From an uncultured Lactobacillus sp. (GTDB taxonomy: Bacteria > Bacillota > Bacilli > Lactobacillales > Lactobacillaceae), in the NCBI GenBank assembly GCA_910589675.1, contig CAJUTO010000012.1, positions 1 through 44,711 of the forward strand: a DNA stretch of 44,711 bases, in the 5' to 3' direction. The notes beneath the pieces were generated by a model. The model searched no databases. It was not told where the DNA came from and worked only from the letters and a program-made list of their open reading frames with translations. Of this stretch, positions 8,415 through 17,444 are shown piece by piece; position 1 is the stretch's first letter; each line of letters opens with the position of its first letter. The position numbers were made by a program, and so were the translations under genes.

Positions 8415-11042
8415 TTAATCTCTATTTTCTCTAATTACTTTCACTAATTGAATTAAGATAGTTGGAATAACTGCCAAAATCACAATTAGCCATACTTCTT
8501 GAGCAGTTAATGGTTGAACTGCAAATAGTCCATATAATGCTGGTACAAAAAGAATTAAGGCTAAAAGTACAGTTCCTAATGCAAAAGCTGCCAAACTGTA
8601 CCAATTATTTTTAAATCCAATCTTAAAAATGCTGTGCTGTGAACGGCAGTTGAACCCATGAAGTAAACGCGCAAATGTTAAAGTTGAAAAGGCCATAGTA
8701 CATGCAATTGCTGGTGTATCCCTTAAACCAAGTAAGAAAGCAGCAATAACACTTAGTGAAATTAAGAAACCTTGAATACTAATTTGTGTAACAAATTTTT
8801 TATCTAACAAACTAGCTTTAGGATCACGTGGTTTACGTTTTAAAATATCAGGATTTCCGGGCTCCATTCCAATAGCTAAAGCTGGAAGAGAGTCAGTAAC
8901 TAAGTTGATGAATAAAAGTTGAACTGCAACAAATGGAACGGGTAATGCAGCGATTGAGGCAAATAAAACAGTAATGATAGCTGATAAGTTACCAGATAAT
9001 AAATATCCAATTGCATTACGGATATTTTCATAAACTGTTCTACCATTTGCGACAGCTTTAATAATTGTCGCAAAGTTATCATCAGTCAAGATCATACTTG
9101 CAGCATCTTTTGATACTTCAGTACCAGTAATACCCATGGCAACACCAACATCTGCCTTCTTTAATGCAGGTGCATCGTTAACTCCGTCACCTGTCATTGA
9201 TACAATATGATTCTTTCTTTGCCAGGCATTAACAATTCTAATTTTGTTTTCTGGAGAAACTCGAGCATAAACTGCTACTTTTTCAATTTGTTGGTCTAAT
9301 TCTTTATCACTTAATGCATCTAACTCTAAACCTGTTAATGCAAGATCACCATCAGTGAAAATACCAATCTTTTTCGCAATTGCTACTGCAGTTACTTTGT
9401 GGTCACCGGTGATCATCACAGTTCTAATCCCGGCTTCTTTAGCACGTGCAACAGCTGCAACACTTTCTTTTCTAGGTGGATCCATTTCGGAAACCAAACC
9501 AATGAAAGTTAAGTCTTTTTCACTATCAGTAGATAACTCTTCATCACTTTCCTTATAGGCAAATGCCAACACTCTTAATCCATTTTCTGAAAAGTGATTA
9601 TTCTGAGCCAAAATATCTTTTCGATCTTGTTCAGTCATTGGGCGGACATCATCCCCAAAACGAATATTCACACAACGTTTAAGTAAAACATCGATTGCTC
9701 CTTTTACAAAAATTGTAGGAACAGTGTGAATTAAGTGCTTAGTACTCATTAATTTTCTATCAGAGTCAAAAGGTACTTCCTCTAAACGATCTAAATGTTC
9801 TCTTAACTCACTTTCAGATAAGCCTAATTTTCCGTCACCAAGATCAATTCCTGGAACTTTACGGTACATTTCTAATAAGGCTGATTCTGTTGGATCACCA
9901 ATTTTTTTACCATCAGATAAACTTGCATCATTGTTTAAAACTACATCATATAGTAAATACCGATGCAACTGATTACTTAAGTTCAACTCTTCCGGCTTAA
10001 GAACTTTACCGCCAATATAAATGTCTTCAACAGTCATCTTATTTTGCGTTAAAGTTCCAGTTTTATCAGAACAAATTACTGAAACTGACCCTAATGATTC
10101 AACCGCAGCTAAATTTTTGATAATTGCATGTTCTTTAGCCATTTTTTGAGTTCCCATAGCCTGCACAATAGTTACAATTGAGCTTAAAGCTTCAGGAATA
10201 GCTGCTACGGCTAATGCTACTGCAAATAGTAATGCATCTAGTAAAGGTTGACCACGCCACATTTGCAATCCTAAGATCAAGGCACAGAAAATCAAAATTG
10301 CAGTTGCAAGACGAGATGAAAATTGATCAAGTGAAACTTGTAATGGCGTTCTGCGCTCCTTAGTTTCATTCATTAAGGTAGCAATTTTACCAATTTCAGT
10401 ATCCATACCAGTTGCTGTAACTAAAACATTTGCACGTCCATAAGTTACAAGAGAACTAGAATATACCATGTTTACACGATCAGCCAAAGGAACTTCTTTT
10501 TCAAAAGTCGTGTCTAATTTGTCAATATTAGTTGACTCACCTGTTAAGGAACTTTCATTTACCTGCAATGAAAAATTATCTAAAATTCTACCATCCGCAG
10601 TGACTAAATCCCCTGCTTCAAGTAAGAGTATATCGCCAGGAACAACATCTTTTGCGGCAATTTCTTGTTTCTTACCATCTCTTAAAACCTTAGCGGCAGG
10701 GGCAGATAGGGACTTCAAGGCTTCTAGCGACTTTTCCGCCTTAACATGTTGCACTGTTCCTAAAATAGCATTTAGAATCAAAACAACAATAATAACTGCT
10801 GTACTTTCTAAGTTACCAGTAAATGCAGAAATCACAGCTGCAACAATCAAAATAATAACCATTAGGTCTTTAAATTGTTCTAAAAAGACTTCTACAACAC
10901 TTTTTTTCTTACCTTCTACTAAAGCATTGGGTCCTACTTGAGCTAATTTTTCTTGAGCAGCTTTACTAGTTAGACCTTGTTGTTCGTTAGCTCCAAGCTG
11001 TTTTAGAACTTCCTCTTTACTCTCACGATAATATGCCTTCAC
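8415..11042 (-). CDS. P2A-type cation-transporting ATPase (Ca2+/Mn2+ exporter-like)
   Basis: This 875-residue P-type ATPase has an actuator TGES, a phosphorylation site DKTGTLT (D326), a hinge TGDGVNDAP and ten predicted membrane helices. M4 carries AAIPEAL and M6 carries INLVTDSLPA, the site II ligands of SERCA-type calcium pumps. In M5 the SERCA stretch SSNVGEVV aligns to SGNLSAII, so the site I glutamate (E771 in SERCA1a) is alanine. This resembles single-site pumps such as PMCA and Listeria LMCA1. The start is GTG, with GGAGGG five bases upstream. The yybP-ykoY leader argues for manganese-responsive expression. The transported ion could be Ca2+, Mn2+ or both. Confidence 0.93.
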   Translation of the reverse strand: MKAYYRESKEEVLKQLGANEQQGLTSKAAQEKLAQVGPNALVEGKKKSVVEVFLEQFKDLMVIILIVAAVISAFTGNLESTAVIIVVLILNAILGTVQHVKAEKSLEALKSLSAPAAKVLRDGKKQEIAAKDVVPGDILLLEAGDLVTADGRILDNFSLQVNESSLTGESTNIDKLDTTFEKEVPLADRVNMVYSSSLVTYGRANVLVTATGMDTEIGKIATLMNETKERRTPLQVSLDQFSSRLATAILIFCALILGLQMWRGQPLLDALLFAVALAVAAIPEALSSIVTIVQAMGTQKMAKEHAIIKNLAAVESLGSVSVICSDKTGTLTQNKMTVEDIYIGGKVLKPEELNLSNQLHRYLLYDVVLNNDASLSDGKKIGDPTESALLEMYRKVPGIDLGDGKLGLSESELREHLDRLEEVPFDSDRKLMSTKHLIHTVPTIFVKGAIDVLLKRCVNIRFGDDVRPMTEQDRKDILAQNNHFSENGLRVLAFAYKESDEELSTDSEKDLTFIGLVSEMDPPRKESVAAVARAKEAGIRTVMITGDHKVTAVAIAKKIGIFTDGDLALTGLELDALSDKELDQQIEKVAVYARVSPENKIRIVNAWQRKNHIVSMTGDGVNDAPALKKADVGVAMGITGTEVSKDAASMILTDDNFATIIKAVANGRTVYENIRNAIGYLLSGNLSAIITVLFASIAALPVPFVAVQLLFINLVTDSLPALAIGMEPGNPDILKRKPRDPKASLLDKKFVTQISIQGFLISLSVIAAFLLGLRDTPAIACTMAFSTLTFARLLHGFNCRSQHSIFKIGFKNNWYSLAAFALGTVLLALILFVPALYGLFAVQPLTAQEVWLIVILAVIPTILIQLVKVIRENRD

Positions 11043-11081
11043 TTAAACCCTCCATCTAATAGGAAAACCAGACTTTGGTAT

Positions 11082-11129
11082 AAAAAAAGAGACCATTGTC
11101 TGAACAAAAAACGTTTAGCCAATAGTCTC
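11082..11129 (-). terminator. Riboswitch expression-platform terminator before the cation ATPase
   Basis: GAGAC(T)ATTG at 11120-11129 pairs with CAATGGTCTC at 11089-11098 and is followed on the minus strand by TTTTTTTAT. The upstream arm contains the GTGAGAC block that belongs to the aptamer, so metal binding and termination compete for the same bases. Confidence 0.85.
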
Positions 11130-11216
11130 ACCATTTAAACTTACAGCGGAAAAATTAATTTCGTTTTGACGCCGTAAGTACACCCTTATGCCGGTTACTC
11201 CCTATATGTTGGTTAT
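11082..11216 (-). promoter_or_regulatory. yybP-ykoY (Mn2+-sensing) riboswitch
   Basis: Read on the minus strand, the leader holds the three conserved blocks of the yybP-ykoY class: GGGAGTA (11196-11202), GGCGTCA with core CGTCA (11167-11171), and GTGAGAC (11125-11131). A strong internal helix ACTTACGGCG / CGCTGTAAGT supports the fold. CCAA before the first block can pair with TTGG after the last one (P1). Members of this class sense Mn2+ and act as ON switches for metal exporters. The position before a P-type ATPase fits that role. Confidence 0.88.
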
Positions 11217-11217
11217 A

Positions 11218-11246
11218 AGTTTACCATGTTTTAATTAAGCTAGCAA
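11218..11246 (-). promoter_or_regulatory. Promoter of the riboswitch-ATPase transcript
   Basis: On the minus strand, -35 TTGCTA (11241-11246) and -10 TAAACT (11218-11223) are separated by exactly 17 bases. They lie just after the stop of the GDPD gene and directly before the riboswitch. Confidence 0.65.
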
Positions 11247-11253
11247 TAAAAAA

Positions 11254-12366
11254 TTATTGACTTACCCACTGTGCACCACCCAAGTTATAGGCAGTTTTCC
11301 CGGGCATTTTCTTTACTGCAAAATAATTCCAAGCACTATCTTTACGTAATTTCTTCTCGGTTTTCTTTTCAAAAGCTGGATCGGTATAAACTTGAACATC
11401 ATGTTCTAACTTGATTTTGCCAACTTGTGCTTTAGGAGCAAACTTATTGGAATTTTTTAAATTATCATAACTAATCCAAATATTAGGTTTTACATGATAA
11501 AAAAGTTGATTGTCTTTCATTTTAACTTGATCAACATAAACTTTTTTACCATTTTTCAAATACATATAACCTGAAATTGATTCACTGGGGTAAGCGGCTG
11601 CTTCATAGCATCTTTTAAAGACATTATTTTCATGTAAAATAGTGGCCAATTTAACTGGATAATCTGTCAATATTCCTGAAACATTTTCTTCTGGGCGCGA
11701 ATACTTCTTCATTTGAGTTTCTGTATCAATGCCCCAGAGTAAATACTTTTTATTATGCTCACCTAAATAATCCGCAGCTTTCTTAGCATAAAAATTATTT
11801 GCATAATACTGCAGCATTGATGATATTTTAAAATCACCAGCTAATTGAGTTAGTGGAATTTGTGGATCACTTTTATGAATTTTTAAAAGAGCTAGCTCTG
11901 AGAACGATTCTAACAATACCCGATTTTGTAAATGATATTTTTTGATCAAACTAAGTAGATTATTGATATCGTTATCACTATTATCTTTTGGTTCAATCAT
12001 AAATTTTACGTTAGAACTCTGATAACGTTTAAAGACATCGACAAGACGATGAATGGACTCATCATTTTGATTTTTATATGTAATTAGATCATGATAAGGC
12101 AAGTTTGCAATGCTTTTATCAATTCCAAAAACTCTACTTAAGTTTTCATCATGGCTCACTACGAGAACATGATCAGCAGTTTGTTGTAAATCTAGTTCTA
12201 AATAGTCTACTTTTGCACATACTGCACGATCATATGCAATCCAACTATGCTCTGCAAACTTTCCTTGTTCATTATCTCCCCGGTGGGCGATGTTTAAAAA
12301 ACCGCAAGTAAAAGGAAAAATCAAAATAAAGAAACCAACCAAAATATATTTATTCATAATTCTCAT
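11254..12366 (-). CDS. Glycerophosphodiester phosphodiesterase family protein with C-terminal SH3-like region
   Basis: The 370-residue protein begins with one hydrophobic segment (about residues 5-24), a signal peptide or membrane anchor. A GDPD TIM-barrel domain follows: AHRG with H28 and R29, LELDLQ with E57 and D59, and SHDE with H72. These are the metal and catalytic residues of the family, which hydrolyses glycerophosphodiesters. From about residue 260 two short SH3-like or surface-layer-associated repeats follow (YLKNGKKVYVDQVKMK and the region around DVQVYTDPAFEKK). They suggest a wall-facing location. The usual PENT motif is replaced by AEHS. The start lies three bases after the rsuA-type gene stop. 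ATG at 12357 is an alternative. Confidence 0.8.
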   Translation of the reverse strand: MRIMNKYILVGFFILIFPFTCGFLNIAHRGDNEQGKFAEHSWIAYDRAVCAKVDYLELDLQQTADHVLVVSHDENLSRVFGIDKSIANLPYHDLITYKNQNDESIHRLVDVFKRYQSSNVKFMIEPKDNSDNDINNLLSLIKKYHLQNRVLLESFSELALLKIHKSDPQIPLTQLAGDFKISSMLQYYANNFYAKKAADYLGEHNKKYLLWGIDTETQMKKYSRPEENVSGILTDYPVKLATILHENNVFKRCYEAAAYPSESISGYMYLKNGKKVYVDQVKMKDNQLFYHVKPNIWISYDNLKNSNKFAPKAQVGKIKLEHDVQVYTDPAFEKKTEKKLRKDSAWNYFAVKKMPGKTAYNLGGAQWVSQ

Positions 12367-12369
12367 TCT

Positions 12370-13071
12370 CTACTTGATATCTGTTAGAGTAATTTCTTGA
12401 TATTGGCCGCGTTTTAGGTTAGCTGGTAGGACTAATTTTCCCATAGAAATTCGATCTAATTCTATTACTTTCATCCCGACTGCTCCAAACATTCGCTTAA
12501 TTTGGTGATACTTTCCCTCTTGAATTTCAATCTCAATTTCTGATTGATCGGACTCTTTATCTTGCATCAAAATCTTTAATTCTGCTGATTTTAGTTTTGT
12601 CCCATCACCTAATGTCATACCACTAGCAAAAACTTTAACTGTCTCTTCATCAGCTACTCCAGCAATTTTTGCCCGATATTTTTTAGTAACATGTTTATTA
12701 GGAGCTAGCAACTCATGGGCTAAAGCACCATCATTTGTTAACAATAATAAACCCGTTGTATCCTTATCCAGTCTACCTACTGGCGCTATATCTTTATAAC
12801 GATCTTTAGGTTTAAGTAAAGAAAGAACAGTTTTTTGACTTTTATCTTCTGTTGCTGAAATAACACCTTTAGGTTTATTGAGAAGAAAATAATGGTATTG
12901 CTGATATGCCACTTTTTCTCCATCAACTGCTACTTGGTCTTCTTCTTTAACTTGCTCCTTGGGTGTCTTTACAACTTCTCCATTAACTGTCACAATCTTC
13001 TTTTTAATGAGATTATGAACTTCTTTACGTGAACCAACATTCATGTTAGCCAAATACTTATCAATTCTCAT
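12370..13071 (-). CDS. RsuA/RluB-family rRNA pseudouridine synthase
   Basis: This 233-residue protein has an N-terminal S4 RNA-binding domain (residues 1-60, MRIDKYLANMNVGSRKEVHN) and a pseudouridine synthase catalytic domain. The catalytic aspartate lies in GRLDKDTTGLLLLTNDG, and the conserved KYHQIKRMFGAVGMKVIELDRISMG follows. The S4-plus-RsuA arrangement and the length are those of RsuA (16S U516) or RluB-like enzymes. Which rRNA position it modifies cannot be decided from sequence alone. It is preceded by the thiI terminator and followed almost at once by the GDPD gene. Confidence 0.92.
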   Translation of the reverse strand: MRIDKYLANMNVGSRKEVHNLIKKKIVTVNGEVVKTPKEQVKEEDQVAVDGEKVAYQQYHYFLLNKPKGVISATEDKSQKTVLSLLKPKDRYKDIAPVGRLDKDTTGLLLLTNDGALAHELLAPNKHVTKKYRAKIAGVADEETVKVFASGMTLGDGTKLKSAELKILMQDKESDQSEIEIEIQEGKYHQIKRMFGAVGMKVIELDRISMGKLVLPANLKRGQYQEITLTDIK

Positions 13072-13091
13072 ATATTTTGTCTTTCTAAAAT

Positions 13092-13124
13092 AAAAAGCGC
13101 TAGCATTCTGCTAGCACTTTTTTA
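13092..13124 (-). terminator. Terminator after thiI
   Basis: A GTGCTAGCA / TGCTAGCGC stem with a short loop is followed by TTTTTATTTT on the minus strand. It lies between the thiI stop and the pseudouridine synthase start, and its upstream edge overlaps the thiI stop codon. Confidence 0.85.
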
Positions 13125-14339
13125 TAACAAGTCTGCGTCTTCTTGAGCCTTATCATCCAAGAACTTTTGATTTGGATAAATTGGTGTAATCTCCATTCCA
13201 TCAATTGCTCGCTGAATCATTCCTTCAGCATCAAGTCTATCTTCTAGCTTACGAGCTTCATCCAATTTTGGTTTAGTCTTTGGACGCGGTGGAGCAAAAA
13301 TTGTACAGCAGTCTTCAAATGGTTCAATAGAAAGGTTGAATGTTCCGATTTGCTCAGCTAGCTTAATAATTTCAGTTTTATCCATTGTAGCCACTGGACG
13401 AAGAACCGGCGTTGAAGTCACATCATTAATTGCAACCATTGATTCTAGTGTTTGAGATGCCACTTGACCAACTGATTCACCGTTGAAGATTGCTAACCCA
13501 CCCCGCATTGCACGAATACGATCTGCTAATTGCAACATAAAGCGGCGTTGAATGGTCATTAAGTAACCTTCTGGTAACTTTTCCTTAATTTGCTCTTGAA
13601 TTTCAGTAAAAGGTACAGCAATAAAGTTAATCTTTCCAGAATAGTTAGCCAAAATTCCAGTTAACTCTTTTGCTTTAGCAAGTGCCTTTTCAGTAGTATA
13701 TGGAGGACTAAAGAAGTGCACCATATCAATTTCAACTCCACGCTTCATTGCTAAGTAAGAAGCTACTGGAGAATCAATCCCACCTGATAGCATCATGACG
13801 GCCTTTCCAGCAGTTCCAACCGGCATACCACCTGCTCCATGAAGAAGTTGGTTTGAAATATAGATTGCGTCTTGACGAACTTCAATTCTTAAGACTAGGT
13901 CAGGCTTTTTCATTTGAACCTTTAAATTATCCATATTATCAAATAGGTAATCACCAATCATCATGTTTAATTGATTAGTGTCATATTCAAAATCATGGTC
14001 ACTACGTCTAGTATTAACTTTAAATGTCATACCATCTTTAAAAGTTGCTTGCATCAATTCAAGGGATGCTTTTTTGATTGCATCAAGATTCTTATCAACT
14101 TTTATAGTTGGAGAATATGTTTGAATACCAAAAACAAGTTTTAAACGTTGATCAATTGTCTCAAATGGTGCACCATTTAAGACAATATGCATACGATCAT
14201 GTTTAGGATGGATCTCAATTTCTGGAAAATCTTGCAAAGCTCTAGTTACATTACCAGCAAGTCTCCCAATAAAATCTTTTCGATTTTTTCCCTTAGTGGA
14301 TAGTTCACCATAGCGAACCATTACTTCTGTATATTGCAT
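13122..14339 (-). CDS. thiI: tRNA uracil 4-sulfurtransferase ThiI
   Basis: ThiI transfers sulfur to U8 of tRNA (4-thiouridine) and in many bacteria also serves thiamine thiazole synthesis. The 405-residue protein has the N-terminal ferredoxin-like and THUMP domains (to about residue 165) and a PP-loop AANH domain with [11 protein letters not shown]. The rhodanese domain found in the E. coli enzyme is absent, as in other Firmicutes. Those forms take persulfide directly from a dedicated NifS-like desulfurase, here the gene immediately upstream, nine bases away. A C-terminal [15 protein letters not shown] segment is conserved. Confidence 0.96.
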   Translation of the reverse strand: MQYTEVMVRYGELSTKGKNRKDFIGRLAGNVTRALQDFPEIEIHPKHDRMHIVLNGAPFETIDQRLKLVFGIQTYSPTIKVDKNLDAIKKASLELMQATFKDGMTFKVNTRRSDHDFEYDTNQLNMMIGDYLFDNMDNLKVQMKKPDLVLRIEVRQDAIYISNQLLHGAGGMPVGTAGKAVMMLSGGIDSPVASYLAMKRGVEIDMVHFFSPPYTTEKALAKAKELTGILANYSGKINFIAVPFTEIQEQIKEKLPEGYLMTIQRRFMLQLADRIRAMRGGLAIFNGESVGQVASQTLESMVAINDVTSTPVLRPVATMDKTEIIKLAEQIGTFNLSIEPFEDCCTIFAPPRPKTKPKLDEARKLEDRLDAEGMIQRAIDGMEITPIYPNQKFLDDKAQEDADLL

Positions 14340-14348
14340 AATTTCACC

Positions 14349-15503
14349 TTATTTCAAATGATTAATTTCAGCGAAGTGCTTATATATTTTATCAAAAACT
14401 GAAATAAATTGCTCAGCTTCTTCAATTGTATTACTTGGATCAAAACTTAGTCTAATTGCACCGGTAGCTAAATCATCATCTACCTTCATAGAATTCAAAG
14501 TGCCACTCTCAACGCCACTTCTTGAAGAACATGCACTAGTGGTTGAAACATAGATATCTTCAGACTCAAGCGTATGAACTAAAGTTTCCCCGCGAATACC
14601 TTCTAATGAAAAACATAAAATACTTGGAACAAAATTATCGTTAATTGGTGAAAAAATATGAATTCCTGGTTTTCCATTTAGATAGGAAACTATTTTATTC
14701 TTAACTGCCAATTCTTGCTCAGCATTTTTCTTTTCATCAGCTAAATATAAACGCATGGCTTTAGCAGTTGCCGCAATTGCAGGTAAATTTTCAGTACTTG
14801 AACGTAAGGCCTTTTCTTGACCACCGCCATCAATTAACGGCTTAATCATTTTACCTTCTTTTTTATAAAGAATACCTACGCCACGAGGTGCATGAAATTT
14901 ATGAGCTGATAGACTCATTAGGTCTACTCGATCAGTAAATACCTCATCCCAAACATCTTTTCCCAAAGCTTGAACATTATCAACATGAAAAGTAACGTTA
15001 GGATAATCTTCTAAAACTTTACTAATAGCTTTAATAGGTTGAATTGTACCAATCTCATTATTAACGCCCATAATTGAAACCAAAATTGTTTCTTTATCTA
15101 ATGCTTCTTTTAAATCTTCAGGATTTACTTGTCCATTCTTATCAACTGGTAAAACAGTTATACGAAATCCCAAATTTTCTAAAGCACGTACTGAATTTGA
15201 AACTGCTGCATGTTCAACACTTGATGTAATAATATGGTTACCAAATTCTTTTTTAGCTAAAGCAGTACCTTTGATTGCCCAATTATCAGATTCACTTCCA
15301 CTAGATGTGAAAAATATCTCATATGGCTTAACATTCAATAAATTAGCAATTTGTTTTCTAGAAGCTTCTAAAAGTTGATGAGATCGATCTCCCATTTTAT
15401 GCAAACTTGAAGGATTTCCCCAGATATCCTTTGTTACTTTATCATATGTCTCTAAAGCTGCAGGATAGACAGCTGTTGTAGCACTATTATCAAAATAGAT
15501 CAA
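14349..15503 (-). CDS. Cysteine desulfurase (NifS/IscS type) paired with ThiI
   Basis: This PLP enzyme forms a persulfide from cysteine and passes sulfur on, most likely to ThiI. The 384-residue protein has the aminotransferase class V fold. The conserved H is in SSVEHAAV, the PLP lysine is in SLSAHKFHAPRGVG, and the active cysteine is in TTSACSSRSG. Translation begins at TTG, with GGGGAG eight bases upstream. Its immediate link to thiI, without iscU, suggests a tRNA-thiolation role rather than Fe-S assembly. A terminator-like hairpin lies just before the start. Confidence 0.95.
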   Translation of the reverse strand: MIYFDNSATTAVYPAALETYDKVTKDIWGNPSSLHKMGDRSHQLLEASRKQIANLLNVKPYEIFFTSSGSESDNWAIKGTALAKKEFGNHIITSSVEHAAVSNSVRALENLGFRITVLPVDKNGQVNPEDLKEALDKETILVSIMGVNNEIGTIQPIKAISKVLEDYPNVTFHVDNVQALGKDVWDEVFTDRVDLMSLSAHKFHAPRGVGILYKKEGKMIKPLIDGGGQEKALRSSTENLPAIAATAKAMRLYLADEKKNAEQELAVKNKIVSYLNGKPGIHIFSPINDNFVPSILCFSLEGIRGETLVHTLESEDIYVSTTSACSSRSGVESGTLNSMKVDDDLATGAIRLSFDPSNTIEEAEQFISVFDKIYKHFAEINHLK

Positions 15504-15518
15504 TTTTCTTTCTCCCCT

Positions 15519-15546
15519 AAAAAACGACCATAGAAGATGGTCGTTT
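15519..15546 (-). terminator. Hairpin/terminator between ezrA and iscS
   Basis: AACGACCAT and ATGGTCGTT form a near-perfect stem with a five-base loop, followed on the minus strand by TTTTTTAGGGGAG. It should end ezrA transcripts. A promoter-like pair (TTGAAG 15584-15589, TAAGAT 15561-15566, spacer 17) lies upstream of the hairpin, so it could also act as an attenuator for iscS-thiI. Confidence 0.82.
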
Positions 15547-15593
15547 GATAATCATATAAAATCTTAACTTAAAAGTACTGTCGCTTCAATCAT

Positions 15594-17318
15594 TTACTCT
15601 TCTTCGTCTGCTTCTTGCTCGCTATAGTATTCTTTTTCAATTCTTTGATAGCTTCCTGGCTCTACCTTTTCTAGCGCTGTCGCAATTACGTCCAACGCTT
15701 CTTTATACTCATATTTATTCTGATATAAATCATAAGCTTCTTTACGTGCGCGTTTAATTTCAGGATTTGAAAGATATTTATTTGAATATTGCATAGTCAA
15801 TTCAACTAAATCAGCAGAATTTAAAATCTCATCTGCTTCTTTCTTTAAACGTTCAATATCTTCTTGAATCTGAATCAGTTCACTAGATATTTTTTCCATA
15901 TTTATTCTAACTTGATTCAATTCATTATCTGTATGCTTAACTTCATTTAATACTAAAGTATACATCTGAATAAAACTTTCAGGCTTTCCGGGTAACTGAC
16001 GCCGTTCAACTTTTCGATAAACTAAAGAAATTTCTTGCTTAAAATGGACTATAGAATCATTAGCAATTTTTTCTGCATCAAATAGCCCATCTATATCATT
16101 TGAGAGTTTTTTCTCAGTCTTTTCAATTTCTTTCAAATTATCTAACATAGTTAGCCATTTATTCTCAATTTGAGAGTAAACACCGTTACCATCAGCTAAC
16201 TTTTGACAGTCAACATCAAAGTCAGAATTCATTCGGCTAACTTGACTTTTTAGTTGTCTAGCTTCAGCTAGCTCTCCATGTGTCAATTCATAACTTTGAT
16301 CCACATGCTCTAACTTAGCTACAAGTTGATTAGATGCATTTCCAACATGGGAAAGAATTTGAACAATTTTATCTTGATTTTTATCAACAAATGGCCGAGC
16401 TTTAAATTCTTTTGTAAGAATGTCATATAAGCTATCAATTCGTGTACTTATTTCTTTATTATTCTTTTCAACCTTTTTAAGCTCTAATTTGGTAAGACTC
16501 TTTTTAGTACTATCAACTAGTTCTCTTAAGCTCTTGATTTCTTCTAGTACATCCACTTCAGTAATTTTGTACTTATCTTTTATCATTTGACGGTAAGTAT
16601 TGCTGAGTTCGTTAAGTTGATCGGGAAAAACATTTTTTAACTCTTGATCAAAGTTCTCTACCTTAGGAAGATCAGTCTTTAAAGTAGTAAGATTTGTATC
16701 GATTTTAACTAATACTTTCTTTGCTTCTTCATGATCTCCTTCACCAGATAAATTCTTTACAGTTTGAAAATCACTTTCTAAGGTTGCTAGATCTTCTTCA
16801 ATCTGATCAATTGCATTCCCATAATTAAAAGATTGGGATAATATTTTTTTACGTAGTTGTTGGTAGTCTTTTGATAAAGCAGCATAGTGCTTTTGATTAT
16901 CTCGATTTGCTTCGAGTAAATTAGTAAATACTTGCTTACTGTGTTCTACATTATCTTGATTAGTCTGTAATAATTCTGTTGCTTCTTTAATTAATTGGCG
17001 AGTTTTTATTAAATTAAATTTTGCATTAAGCCCAGCCGCTTGTTCAAGAAGATGCTTTAATTCTCCAACGTCCTTAGTATCAACCTTCTGGTATACTTTC
17101 TGCCATCTTTTAAAAGTTTCCAAACTTTTTCCGGCTAATTCCATTTTCTCTAAACGTTTAATATCTTCTTCAACGCTAATATCTTTCAATTCATCAGTTA
17201 GCGCATCTAATTCCGCAATCTGATGATTAAAATACTTATTAAGAATAACAACTGTAGCAATAACAGCAATTATAGCAATCAATATTACAATAATAAGAAT
17301 AGATAACCCTGATGACAT
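15594..17318 (-). CDS. ezrA: Septation ring formation regulator EzrA
   Basis: EzrA is a membrane-anchored spectrin-like protein that restrains and organises FtsZ rings. One N-terminal membrane helix (residues about 5-27, LSILIIVILIAIIAVIATVVIL) is followed by more than 500 residues of coiled coil in several blocks. Length (574) and topology match the family. A longer frame opens at 17330, but its first codons ATG GAG GGT are the Shine-Dalgarno GGAGGG itself, five bases before the ATG at 17318, so I use the latter. An extended -10 promoter lies at 17342-17350. It is divergent from rpsD, a common arrangement in lactobacilli. Confidence 0.96.
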   Translation of the reverse strand: MSSGLSILIIVILIAIIAVIATVVILNKYFNHQIAELDALTDELKDISVEEDIKRLEKMELAGKSLETFKRWQKVYQKVDTKDVGELKHLLEQAAGLNAKFNLIKTRQLIKEATELLQTNQDNVEHSKQVFTNLLEANRDNQKHYAALSKDYQQLRKKILSQSFNYGNAIDQIEEDLATLESDFQTVKNLSGEGDHEEAKKVLVKIDTNLTTLKTDLPKVENFDQELKNVFPDQLNELSNTYRQMIKDKYKITEVDVLEEIKSLRELVDSTKKSLTKLELKKVEKNNKEISTRIDSLYDILTKEFKARPFVDKNQDKIVQILSHVGNASNQLVAKLEHVDQSYELTHGELAEARQLKSQVSRMNSDFDVDCQKLADGNGVYSQIENKWLTMLDNLKEIEKTEKKLSNDIDGLFDAEKIANDSIVHFKQEISLVYRKVERRQLPGKPESFIQMYTLVLNEVKHTDNELNQVRINMEKISSELIQIQEDIERLKKEADEILNSADLVELTMQYSNKYLSNPEIKRARKEAYDLYQNKYEYKEALDVIATALEKVEPGSYQRIEKEYYSEQEADEEE

Positions 17319-17341
17319 AATACCCTCCATATTTCATATTA

Positions 17342-17350
17342 ATTATACCA
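17342..17350 (-). promoter_or_regulatory. Extended -10 promoter for ezrA
   Basis: TGGTATAAT on the minus strand puts the transcript start near 17335. The leader is then only a few bases long before GGAGGG, which supports the ezrA start at 17318. Confidence 0.6.
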
Positions 17351-17390
17351 GACTTCATCTTAATACCAGCTAGAAAATCTCTACTTTTAC

Positions 17391-17419
17391 TTGCTTTAAA
17401 ACATATTTCTTACTATAAT
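17391..17419 (+). promoter_or_regulatory. Promoter of rpsD
   Basis: -35 TTGCTT (17391-17396) and -10 TATAAT (17414-17419) are separated by 17 bases. The predicted transcript has a leader of about 170 bases before rpsD. Confidence 0.8.
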
Positions 17420-17444
17420 AGTCTTCGTGTAAAATATTTGCAGC

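Noticed and set aside
10468-10941. 157-codon open frame on the plus strand inside the cation ATPase gene
   Set aside because: It is exactly antisense to a well-conserved coding region and has S/T/K-rich low-information composition, no ribosome site and no family likeness.
17319-17330. Extra four codons at the start of ezrA
   Set aside because: These bases are the Shine-Dalgarno GGAGGG of the next ATG and lie within a few bases of the predicted transcript start.
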